From: CADEEN01 sp031389585
GTDB taxonomy: Bacteria > Pseudomonadota > Gammaproteobacteria > Burkholderiales > Burkholderiaceae_C
Direction: 5' to 3'
Length of the DNA stretch: 20,344 nt
Assembly (NCBI GenBank): GCA_031389585.1
Contig: JANMSS010000103.1
Span: forward strand, 1-20,344
The translations under genes and the position numbers were made by a program. This document shows positions 1-6,758 of this stretch, piece by piece. Numbering within the stretch: the stretch's first letter is position 1; each line of letters starts with the position of its first letter. The notes under the pieces were generated by a model. It was not told the origin of the DNA. It worked only from the letters and a program-made list of their open reading frames with translations, and did not search any database.

Positions 1-905
1 TGCTCGGCATCGACCTCGGCGGCACCAAGATCGAAGTCGCTGCGCTGTCACCCGAGGACGGCCGTTTTCTGCTGCGCGAGCGCATCGCCACGCCCCCCGG
101 CTATGACGCGGTGCTCGGCGCCATCGGCAACTTGGTCGCCCGTGCGGAAGCCGACCTGGGTGTGCAGGGTCTGCCGCTCGGGGTGGGGATCCCGGGTTGC
201 CTGTCACCGGCCACTGGCCTGGTCAAGGGCGCCAACACGACCCTGCTCAACGGTCGTTCGCTCGACCGCGATCTGGCGCGCCTGCTGCACCGTCCGGTGC
301 GCGTGGAGAACGACGCCAACTGCCTGGCGGTCAGCGAGGCGGTCGACGGCGCAGGCCGCGGCGCGCGGTTGGTCTTCGCCGCCATCCTCGGCACTGGCGT
401 GGGCGCGGGCATTGCGATTGACGGCCGCGCCCGGGCTGGCGTGCATGGGATCGCCGGCGAGTGGGGCCACAACCCGGCGCCGCGGCTGCCTGAAGACCGC
501 GACCTGCCTGCGACGCACTGCTGGTGCGGCCGCGGCGCGTGCAACGAAACCCTGCTCAGCGGCCCCGGATTCGCAGCCGACCATCTGCGCCATGGCGGCG
601 CTGGCCTGGACGCGCGCGAGATCGTCGACGCCGCGCGCGCGGGCGATGCGGCCGCGCAGGCCAGCCTGGGCCGCTACACGGAGCGCCTGGCGCGCGCGCT
701 GGCGCAGGTCATCAATCTGCTCGACCCCGACGTGATCGTGCTCGGCGGCGGACTCAGCAATGTGGTCGAGCTGTTCGATGCGGTGCCGGCGCGCTGGGCG
801 GCACATGTGTTTTCAGATGTGGTCAAGACACCGCTCGAGCCGGCGACGCACGGCGACTCCTCAGGGGTGCGCGGCGCGGCGTGGCTGTGGCGTGCTCCCG
901 CATAA
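1..905 (+). CDS. mak: ROK-family fructokinase, 5' end cut by window edge
   Basis: Sugar kinase that phosphorylates fructose (or a related hexose) with ATP in the cytoplasm. The frame is open from base 3, so the true start lies just upstream of the window, probably by only a few codons, because the first visible residues already hold the N-terminal phosphate-binding motif DLGGTK. Further on are the catalytic region ENDANC (around 306-323) and the ROK zinc site: EWGHNP followed by CWCGRGACNE, giving one His and three Cys. The C-terminus HGDSSGVRGAAWLW is, from memory, essentially identical to E. coli Mak, as is DPDVIVLGGG. That favours fructokinase over N-acetylglucosamine kinase. The stop is TAA at 903-905, and def follows 42 nt later on the same strand. 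Sugar specificity is inferred from resemblance only. Confidence 0.9.
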   Translation, partial: LGIDLGGTKIEVAALSPEDGRFLLRERIATPPGYDAVLGAIGNLVARAEADLGVQGLPLGVGIPGCLSPATGLVKGANTTLLNGRSLDRDLARLLHRPVRVENDANCLAVSEAVDGAGRGARLVFAAILGTGVGAGIAIDGRARAGVHGIAGEWGHNPAPRLPEDRDLPATHCWCGRGACNETLLSGPGFAADHLRHGGAGLDAREIVDAARAGDAAAQASLGRYTERLARALAQVINLLDPDVIVLGGGLSNVVELFDAVPARWAAHVFSDVVKTPLEPATHGDSSGVRGAAWLWRAPA

Positions 906-947
906 TCGATTCATTCATGTGCCCATGAGGGGCGGCCGCCTCAAACG

Positions 948-1484
948 ATGACTATTCGCGAGATCCTGAAAATGGGCGATGCGCGCCTGCTGCGCGTCGC
1001 CGAACCCGTGTCCGCGTTCGATACGCCCGAGCTGCACGCCCTGATTGCCGACATGTTCGACACCATGGAAGCGGCCAACGGCGCTGGCCTGGCGGCGCCG
1101 CAGATCGGCGAGAACCTGCAGCTGGTGATCTTCGGCTTCGCTCACAACGCGCGCTACCCCGACGCCCCGCCGGTGCCGCGCACGGTGGTGATCAACCCGG
1201 TGATCGAAGTGCTGGGTCCTGAGGAAGAAGAGGGCTGGGAAGGCTGTCTTTCGGTGCCCGGCCTGCGCGGCCTGGTGCCGCGTTTCTCGCGCATCCGCTA
1301 CCGCGGCTTCGATCCGCTGGGGCAGGCCATCGAGCGCGTCGCGGACGGGTTTCATGCCCGGGTTGTGCAGCATGAGGTCGACCACCTGATGGGTCGCCTG
1401 TACCCGACGCGGATGCGTGATTTGACGCAATTGGGCTTCACCAGCGTGCTTTTTCCCGATTTGGACGCCTCGACTGATGACTGA
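948..1484 (+). CDS. def: Peptide deformylase
   Basis: Metalloenzyme that removes the formyl group from the N-terminal Met of nascent proteins at the ribosome. The 178-aa product has the three diagnostic motifs in order: GAGLAAPQIG (residues 45-54), EGCLSVP (98-104, metal ligand Cys100) and QHEVDH (141-146, ligands His142 and His146, catalytic Glu143). Length and motif spacing are normal for the family. The start is the ATG giving MTIREILKMG, which fits the usual family N-terminus, although no good Shine-Dalgarno lies at ideal distance. It is not followed by fmt here, unlike the common def-fmt pair. Many bacteria carry more than one deformylase, so this may be a second copy. Confidence 0.95.
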   Translation: MTIREILKMGDARLLRVAEPVSAFDTPELHALIADMFDTMEAANGAGLAAPQIGENLQLVIFGFAHNARYPDAPPVPRTVVINPVIEVLGPEEEEGWEGCLSVPGLRGLVPRFSRIRYRGFDPLGQAIERVADGFHARVVQHEVDHLMGRLYPTRMRDLTQLGFTSVLFPDLDASTDD

Positions 1485-1575
1485 GCCCAGATCTGTAAAG
1501 CGATGTGAAGCCGTCAGCCACAGCCCCGCCTGGGGCGTTGAGCCTTCACGCAGGCGCCGCTGATGCGGTGCCGAT

Positions 1576-1580
1576 GAGGA
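1576..1580 (+). promoter_or_regulatory. Ribosome binding site deciding the start at 1589
   Basis: GAGGA lies 8 nt before the ATG at 1589. It chooses this start over the in-frame upstream candidates at 1505 and 1574, and the resulting protein begins directly with a signal peptide. Confidence 0.7.
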
Positions 1581-1588
1581 GATCGACC

Positions 1589-3496
1589 ATGCAAACAAGC
1601 CGCAGCATCGCCATCGCCCGCACGCTGTTCAACCACCTTGCCGCGCTTGCCGTGGCCACCGCCGCGCTACTCGCCAGCGCCAGCGCCTGGGCCGACCCGC
1701 CGGGGCGCGTCGGTCGCATTGCCGAGGCGCATGGCACGGTGTGGGTCTTCGATGCCGAGCAGGGCGAGTGGATCGCCGCACGGCGCAACCGACCGTTGAC
1801 CGGCGGCGATCGCCTCTCGGCCGAGCGCGGCGCGAGAGTTGAGTTGCAAATCGGCTCGACGACGCTGCGGTTGGATGGTGACAGCGAACTCGAGGTCAGC
1901 ACGCTCGACGATGCCAACGTGCGTTTGCAGTTGCATAACGGCAGCCTGGCGCTGCGCCTGCGCGACAGTCAGTCGGCGCGCGAGTTCTCTGTGGCCACAC
2001 GCGAAGGCCGCTTCGAGCCGCAACGCGTCGGCCATTACCGCATCGACCAGGAAGACAACGCCAGCTTCGGCGGCGTGATCGCCGGCGCCATGCGCTTCGA
2101 GTCCCGTGACAGTGCGCTCGAAGTCAACGCCGGCCAGCGCGCCGAGTTCTGGAGCGAGCGCGGCGTCACGCACTACAGCTGGTCGGCGCTGCCCAATGAC
2201 CGCTTCGCCGACTGGGTTGCACAGCAGGACCGGCAGGACGAGCGCGACGCGCGCCGCCGCCCCTATGTGTCGCCCGAGATGACCGGCGCCGACGACCTCG
2301 ATCGCTATGGCGACTGGAGCCAGCACCCCGAGTACGGCGCGATCTGGATGCCGACACGCGTCGAGCCCGGCTGGGCCCCATACCGTTATGGTCAATGGAC
2401 GTATGTCCAACCTTGGGGCTGGACCTGGGTCGACAACGCACCCTGGGGCTTTGCCCCGTTCCACTACGGCCGCTGGGTCTCTTGGCAGGGCCGCTGGGTG
2501 TGGGCGCCGGGGCAGTATGTCGCGCGCCCGGTCTATGCGCCCGCGCTCGTGGCCTGGATCGGTGGCCCGCACCTCAGCATTGGCATCAATATCGGCGGCC
2601 CGTCTGTCGGCTGGGTGCCGCTGTCGCCGCGCGAGGTCTATGTACCAGCCTATCGCGTGACGAACATCTACGTCACCAACGTCAACAGCCCCTACCGACG
2701 CTGGCACCCGCCGATCCGTCCCGATCAGCCGGTGCGCACCGGCCCGATCATGTACACCAACCAGGGTGTGCCGGGCGGGGTGACGGTGGTGTCGCAGCAG
2801 GTACTGCGTGAGCGCCAGCCGATCAGCAATGCGGTCATCGCGCCGGTCGATGCGCGCACGATCAGCCGCTGGCGGACGCAGCCCCTTGGGCAGGGTTCGC
2901 AAGACGACGATCGCCGGGCGCACAACGTCGCGCCGCCGGCGCCCGCAGCGACGACCTCGCGCGTGATTTCCACGCCGGGCGGTGCCGTGCCGGTCGTGCC
3001 GGCCGCGCCCGGCGCCGTGCGCAGCACGCCCTGGGGCCAGGTGGCCCCGGCGCCGCGGGCCGCGGTGCCGGCCGCCCGCGGCAACAGCGGCGATGTTTCG
3101 CGCGGCCGGCCGCCGCTGGCCGACTCGCGTGGCGAACCTGCGCCCGCAGCCGAACGCGCCGTGATCGCGCCTGCAGGCAACGAGGCCACGCGGCGCGAGG
3201 CGCAGGAGCGCCGCCACCCCGAGCAGGACAACGGGCGGGGCAATCAACGTCGTATCGCGCCGGCGCCCGTCGCGCAGCCGGTGCCGCCAAGCAGCCCTGC
3301 CGCGGCCGCTGTGCAGGTGGCGCCTCAATCGGGGCCCGGCGCGCCCGTGGCGCAGCCGCCGGTCAAGTCGGTTCGGGGAGCGCCGCCACGCGAAGAGCCT
3401 GCCGGTACGCGCGGCCGCAGCCCCAAGGACGAGGACCGCGACGAGCGGCAGGCGCCGGGGCAGGAGCGTCGTCGCGATCGTCAGCCACAGAACTGA
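1589..3496 (+). CDS. Secreted protein with FecR-like domain and DUF6600-type W/Y-rich region
   Basis: A 635-aa exported protein of unknown function. Residues 1-35 form a signal peptide ending SASAWA|D. Residues about 45-175 are beta-rich and FecR-like (VELQIGSTTLRLDGDSELEV, then LHNGSLALRLR). Residues about 238-310 are packed with Trp, Tyr and Pro in short units such as YGDWSQHPEYGAIW, YGQWTYVQPWGWTW and YGRWVSWQGRWVWAPG, the pattern of DUF6600 proteins. The tail from about residue 430 is rich in Pro, Ala, Arg and Gln, looks disordered, and ends in a highly charged stretch. No ECF sigma factor or TonB receptor gene is adjacent, so it is unlikely to be a FecR signalling anti-sigma factor. I infer an envelope or surface protein. 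The family assignment comes from pattern recognition. Confidence 0.8.
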   Translation: MQTSRSIAIARTLFNHLAALAVATAALLASASAWADPPGRVGRIAEAHGTVWVFDAEQGEWIAARRNRPLTGGDRLSAERGARVELQIGSTTLRLDGDSELEVSTLDDANVRLQLHNGSLALRLRDSQSAREFSVATREGRFEPQRVGHYRIDQEDNASFGGVIAGAMRFESRDSALEVNAGQRAEFWSERGVTHYSWSALPNDRFADWVAQQDRQDERDARRRPYVSPEMTGADDLDRYGDWSQHPEYGAIWMPTRVEPGWAPYRYGQWTYVQPWGWTWVDNAPWGFAPFHYGRWVSWQGRWVWAPGQYVARPVYAPALVAWIGGPHLSIGINIGGPSVGWVPLSPREVYVPAYRVTNIYVTNVNSPYRRWHPPIRPDQPVRTGPIMYTNQGVPGGVTVVSQQVLRERQPISNAVIAPVDARTISRWRTQPLGQGSQDDDRRAHNVAPPAPAATTSRVISTPGGAVPVVPAAPGAVRSTPWGQVAPAPRAAVPAARGNSGDVSRGRPPLADSRGEPAPAAERAVIAPAGNEATRREAQERRHPEQDNGRGNQRRIAPAPVAQPVPPSSPAAAAVQVAPQSGPGAPVAQPPVKSVRGAPPREEPAGTRGRSPKDEDRDERQAPGQERRRDRQPQN

Positions 3497-3549
3497 GGCC
3501 GGCAGTCCCGCGGCGCGTTCACTGCACCACGACGAGCCCCCATACTGCG

Positions 3550-3576
3550 CCGGCCCTTCCCACCACGGCGGGCCGG
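3550..3576 (+). terminator. GC-rich inverted repeat, possible terminator
   Basis: CCGGCCC at 3550-3556 can pair with GGGCCGG at 3570-3576 across a 13-nt loop, 53 nt after the preceding stop codon. There is no T run, so factor-independent termination is uncertain. It lies in the otherwise empty 108-nt gap between two plus-strand genes. Confidence 0.25.
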
Positions 3577-3604
3577 TGCCCAGACGGCCGGCTCGCCGTA
3601 CCCG

Positions 3605-4303
3605 ATGCCCGGCTACCAGACCAAGCAAGAGCAGATCACCGTCAGCGGCGTCGTTGCGCTGACGATCCGTTCGCTGCTCGATCGCAATCAGTTTGACGAC
3701 CCGCAGGGCGAGGCCAATCGACTTGGCATCTCATCGGCCGCGTGGCCGCTGTTCGGCCTGCTGTGGCCATCGGGTGCGCATCTGGCGGCGCGCTTGGCGG
3801 CGCGCCCGGTCCAAGCCGGGGAACGCATTCTAGAAGTCGGCTGTGGCCTGGCGCTGGCGAGTCTGGTGGGTCACCGCCGCGGGGCCGATCTCACGGCCAG
3901 CGACTGCCATCCGCTGGCCGGTGTTTTTCTTGCCGAGAACCTGCGGCTGAACGCCCTCGCGCCGATGAAGTACCGGCACGGTCACTGGAGCGCAACGCTG
4001 TCGCAGACGCAACACGCCGTCGACGCCGGGTTGCAGGCGCTCGCCGGACGCTTCGACTTGATCATCGGCAGCGATCTGCTCTACGAGCGCGATGACGGCG
4101 GCGCGCTGGCACGCTTCATCGGCCGCCACGCTGCGCCCAGCGCGCAGGTCTGGATCGTCGATCCCGATCGCGGCAACCGCCCGGGCTTCAATCGCCATAT
4201 GGGAGCGCAAGGCTTCGTGCTCCGTGAAGAACGGCTCGATCAGGTCGCACTGCTCGAAGTGCCCGCCTACAAGGGGCGCTTGTTGAGCTATCGCCTGGGC
4301 TAG
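3605..4303 (+). CDS. Class I SAM-dependent methyltransferase (METTL21/Methyltransf_16-like)
   Basis: A 232-aa cytoplasmic methyltransferase. The SAM-binding motif I is ILEVGCGLALASLVG (residues 75-89). An acidic residue closing strand 2 is in TASD (Asp100), and the motif IV region is FDLIIGSDLLYE (150-161). The preceding AAWPLFGLLWPSG resembles the [W]P[S/A] entry segment of lysine methyltransferase-like proteins (PF10294, METTL21 type), where the target is a protein side chain. The substrate here is unknown. No Shine-Dalgarno is obvious before the ATG, and no alternative in-frame start was seen close upstream. It has no clear functional link to its neighbours. Confidence 0.85.
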   Translation: MPGYQTKQEQITVSGVVALTIRSLLDRNQFDDPQGEANRLGISSAAWPLFGLLWPSGAHLAARLAARPVQAGERILEVGCGLALASLVGHRRGADLTASDCHPLAGVFLAENLRLNALAPMKYRHGHWSATLSQTQHAVDAGLQALAGRFDLIIGSDLLYERDDGGALARFIGRHAAPSAQVWIVDPDRGNRPGFNRHMGAQGFVLREERLDQVALLEVPAYKGRLLSYRLG

Positions 4304-4563
4304 CGGCACTCCTGAGGACGCGCCGCCGCTCCAGGCGCAGCGATCCCCCTTCGATAGCACCCCCGCGGTGCGGTGCCGGCGAGCTTCACATTGCGGTTGC
4401 GCGGTCAACTTCGCGGTCGGTGGACTTCGCCTGCACACTGATGCGCATCATGGCGCGCAGGTCGGCCGCGCGCGGTTGCCTGCCGGCCCGTGTCGCGCGC
4501 GCCTGCGGCGCCCCGGCGCCGAGGTGGTATACCCCTCTCACGTTTGTCCCGCCTGGAGCCGCG
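4304..4563. other. 260-bp non-coding gap
   Basis: No convincing gene is seen here. The protease frame stays open upstream to about 4420, but the translation of that stretch is Arg/Ala/Cys-rich with no domain or signal-peptide character, so I treat it as non-coding. It holds two direct CGGCGCC copies and the palindrome at 4521-4537. No clear -35/-10 promoter pair was identified. Confidence 0.6.
4521..4537. promoter_or_regulatory. Near-perfect palindrome, candidate operator
   Basis: GAGG-T-GGTATACC-CCTC: the central 8-bp palindrome GGTATACC is flanked by GAGG and its complement CCTC with one extra base on the left. It ends 26 nt before the protease ATG and is an island of A/T at its centre within very GC-rich DNA. 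A repressor operator or promoter element is plausible, but there is no direct evidence. Confidence 0.35.
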
Positions 4564-5331
4564 ATGACCGAACCGTTATTGCTGACGGCGACCCAGATTT
4601 CCACGTTCGAGGGCCAGCGGTTGTTGACCAAGGCCAGCGGCTTCTTTTTCGCGCGCGACGACCGACTGTTCCTCGTGACCAGCCGACATGTCGTGCTCGA
4701 CGCACCGAGCCAGCATTTTCCGGATCGCATCGAGATTGAACTGCATCTGGATTCGACCAACCTGACGCTGTCGACTGGGTTGTCGATCCTGTTGTACCGC
4801 GACGGCAAGAGCATCTGGCGCCAGGGCAGGGATCCGGCCGGTGAAATCGATGTCGCGGTGATCGAGATCGATCGCGCCGCATTGCCGGCGTCGGTGCTGC
4901 TGCGGGCGTTCACGCCGCAGCATCTGCAGGCCTCGCTGAGTGACGTCGAGGTCGGCTCGCCGCTGCTGATCGTTGGTTTCCCGCTCAGCTTTCACGACAC
5001 GTTGCACCACCTGCCGGTGGTTCGGCAAGCGATGATCGCCTCGTCCTTCGGCGTGCGCTTCCAGGGGCAGGGCTACTTCCTCACCGATGCGCGAACCCAT
5101 CGTGGCACGAGTGGCTCGCCGGTCGTGATGCGTGCCGACCCAGTCGACGTCAACGTACGTGATCTGCCGTGGAAGCTGCTCGGAGTGCATTCGGCTCGCA
5201 TGGACATGCTGACCCGCGATCAGGACCAGGACGAGTCGTTGGGATTGAACTGTGCGTGGTACGCCGATATCCTGATGACGCTGACCGAAGCTGGCGCAGC
5301 TGACTTCAACACAGCAAAGTCTGCAACGTGA
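4564..5331 (+). CDS. Trypsin-like serine protease without signal peptide
   Basis: A 255-aa protein with a complete S1-type catalytic triad: His42 in TSRHVV, Asp96 in EIDVAVIEID and Ser183 in HRGTSGSPV. Spacing between the three fits chymotrypsin-fold proteases. The start at the ATG giving MTEPLLLTATQ is chosen because upstream codons look non-coding. From this start there is no signal peptide or membrane segment, so the enzyme is probably cytoplasmic, unlike the periplasmic DegP/HtrA group, and no PDZ domain follows. The motif VGSPLLIVGFP is typical of trypsin-like peptidase domains. Substrate and role are unknown. It converges on tesA with only 20 nt between. Confidence 0.85.
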   Translation: MTEPLLLTATQISTFEGQRLLTKASGFFFARDDRLFLVTSRHVVLDAPSQHFPDRIEIELHLDSTNLTLSTGLSILLYRDGKSIWRQGRDPAGEIDVAVIEIDRAALPASVLLRAFTPQHLQASLSDVEVGSPLLIVGFPLSFHDTLHHLPVVRQAMIASSFGVRFQGQGYFLTDARTHRGTSGSPVVMRADPVDVNVRDLPWKLLGVHSARMDMLTRDQDQDESLGLNCAWYADILMTLTEAGAADFNTAKSAT

Positions 5332-5353
5332 AGCGCGGCTGTCCGCCGGCGCT
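5332..5353. terminator. Hairpin between convergent genes
   Basis: AGCGCGGC (5332-5339) pairs with GCC-G-GCGCT (5345-5353) around a 5-nt loop with one bulged G. It directly follows the protease stop and overlaps the tesA stop codon, so it could end transcription from both sides. It lacks a T tract. Confidence 0.4.
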
Positions 5354-6035
5354 ACTTCGGCAGTAGTGGCCGCAGCACGGGCCACACATTACCGAGCATC
5401 ACCGGGTGCGCGGCCGCGCTCGGGTGAATGCGGTCAGGCTGGAACATCGCGGCGGCGTCGGGGGCGTCGGCCACGCCCTTGAGCAGGAAGGGCACCAGGG
5501 CCGCACCTTCGCTGCGTGCGACGCTGGCGAACATGGCGGCAAAGTCGTTTCCATATTGGCGGCCGTAGTTCGGCGGCACCTGCATGCCCGCGACCAGCAC
5601 GCGTGCGCCGGCGGCCTTGGCCGCACGCGCCATGGCCCGCAGATTGGCCTGGGTCGAGGCCAGCGGCAGGCCGCGCAGGGCGTCGTTGCCGCCGAGTTCC
5701 AAGATCACATGGCTCGGCTTGTGCTGTGCCAGCAGTGCGGGCAGGCGCGAGCGGCCGCCCGAAGTCGTGTCGCCACTGATGCTGGCGTTGACCACCTTGG
5801 CCGTGATCTTCTCGCGCGCCAGGCGCTGGTCGAGCAGGGTCACCCAGCCGCTGCCGCGCTCCAGGCCGTACTCGGCCGACAGGCTGTCACCGACGACCAG
5901 GATCAGTGGCACGGGCTTGATGGCGCCGCTGTCGGCGCGCGCTGGCAGGGCCGCGCTGGCCATCGAGGCCGCAGCCAGCAGGCTACAGTGCGCCAGCCAC
6001 GCCCGCCGTGTCCCGCAACGCAACCCATCCTTCAT
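5352..6035 (-). CDS. tesA: GDSL esterase / acyl-CoA thioesterase I (arylesterase)
   Basis: A 227-aa periplasmic SGNH hydrolase that cleaves thioesters, aryl esters or lysophospholipids. Residues 1-34 are a signal peptide (RR near the N-terminus, then a hydrophobic core, ending LPARA|D). The four catalytic blocks are present: GDS (49-51, nucleophile Ser51), SGDT (Gly88), GGND (115-118, Asn117) and DRIHP (Asp201, His204). The start is the ATG read from 6035. The reading frame continues further upstream, but that part lies inside ybbA and would put the signal peptide internally. GAGG stands just before the ATG. It is divergent from the ybbA-like gene, as in E. coli. Confidence 0.92.
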   Translation of the reverse strand: MKDGLRCGTRRAWLAHCSLLAAASMASAALPARADSGAIKPVPLILVVGDSLSAEYGLERGSGWVTLLDQRLAREKITAKVVNASISGDTTSGGRSRLPALLAQHKPSHVILELGGNDALRGLPLASTQANLRAMARAAKAAGARVLVAGMQVPPNYGRQYGNDFAAMFASVARSEGAALVPFLLKGVADAPDAAAMFQPDRIHPSAAAHPVMLGNVWPVLRPLLPK

Positions 6036-6711
6036 GTCCTCATCACCCCTTATCGAAGTCGAGCATGTCACCAAGCAGGTCAGCGACTCGACCGGTGTGC
6101 TGACCATTCTCCACGACATGCATTTCTCGTTGCGCGAACGCGAGTCGGTGGCGATCGTCGGCGCCTCGGGATCGGGCAAGAGCACGCTGCTGTCGATCGT
6201 GGCCGGCCTGGATGTGCCCACCAGCGGTACCGTGCGCCTGGCGGGCATCGACCTCTTCAAGCTCGACGAAGATGCGCGCGCCGCGGTCCGCGCCGAGCGC
6301 CTGGGCTTCGTGTTCCAGAGCTTTCAGTTGCTGGCCAACCTGAACGCGATGGAGAACGTGATGCTGCCGCTCGAGTTGCAGGGCCGCAGCGATGCGCGCG
6401 CACTGGCGCGTGACATGCTCGGCCGCGTGGGCTTGGGCGAGCGGCTGTCGCACTACCCCAAGGTGCTGTCAGGTGGCGAGCAGCAGCGGGTGGCGCTGGC
6501 GCGTGCGTTTGTCGTCAAGCCCTCGGTGCTGCTGGCCGACGAGCCCACCGGCAGCCTGGACTTCGCCACCGGTGAGACCGTGATGGAGCTGATCTTCGAG
6601 ATGAACCGCGAAGCCGGCACGACGCTGGTGCTCGTAACGCATGACAGCGCGCTGGCGGCGCGCTGCGAGCGGCAGATTCGCATCGAGGCCGGGCGCATCG
6701 TTGCCGCCTAA
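6034..6711 (+). CDS. ybbA: ABC transporter ATP-binding protein, YbbA/LolD type
   Basis: A 225-aa cytoplasmic ATPase subunit with all nucleotide-binding motifs: Walker A GASGSGKST (43-51), Q-loop Gln95 in FVFQSFQLL, signature LSGGEQQR (145-152), Walker B VLLADE (165-170) and the switch His203 in VTHD. It belongs to the MacB/LolD/YbbA family that partners FtsX-like permeases. No permease (YbbP) gene follows; the next gene is on the other strand. Its partner must be elsewhere, or the protein has another role. The ATG at 6034 shares two bases with the tesA start, and no clear Shine-Dalgarno precedes it. From this ATG the length is normal for the family. Confidence 0.9.
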   Translation: MSSSPLIEVEHVTKQVSDSTGVLTILHDMHFSLRERESVAIVGASGSGKSTLLSIVAGLDVPTSGTVRLAGIDLFKLDEDARAAVRAERLGFVFQSFQLLANLNAMENVMLPLELQGRSDARALARDMLGRVGLGERLSHYPKVLSGGEQQRVALARAFVVKPSVLLADEPTGSLDFATGETVMELIFEMNREAGTTLVLVTHDSALAARCERQIRIEAGRIVAA

Positions 6712-6718
6712 GTTTCGC

Positions 6719-6758
6719 GCCCGCAGGACGCCTTGGGCGTCGCCTCCCCCGAGCGGGC
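6719..6758. terminator. Nested inverted repeats between convergent genes
   Basis: The outer arms GCCCGC (6719-6724) and GCGGGC (6753-6758) enclose an inner hairpin GACGCC-TTG-GGCGTC (6727-6741) followed by CGCCTCCCCCGAG. The structure sits exactly between the ybbA stop and the stop of the AgmX-like gene, so a bidirectional terminator is likely. Its layout (short hairpin, then C-run, GAG, G-run) resembles the element at 7851-7916, suggesting the same repeat class. Confidence 0.5.

Noticed and set aside
1589..3496. FecIR-type iron signalling regulator
   Set aside because: It has a cleavable signal peptide instead of a cytoplasmic anti-sigma domain, and no sigma factor or TonB receptor gene is nearby.
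1667..3628. 653-codon open frame on the minus strand opposite the DUF6600-type protein
   Set aside because: The translation is Arg/Ala/Gly-rich with no recognisable motif, whereas the plus-strand product has clear domains and a ribosome site.
4420..4563. N-terminal extension of the protease
   Set aside because: The extra residues are Cys/Arg/Ala-rich without signal or domain character, and the palindrome lies there.
6036..6260. Upstream extension of the tesA frame
   Set aside because: It would overlap ybbA codons and place the signal peptide inside the protein. The ATG at 6035 has GAGG just upstream.
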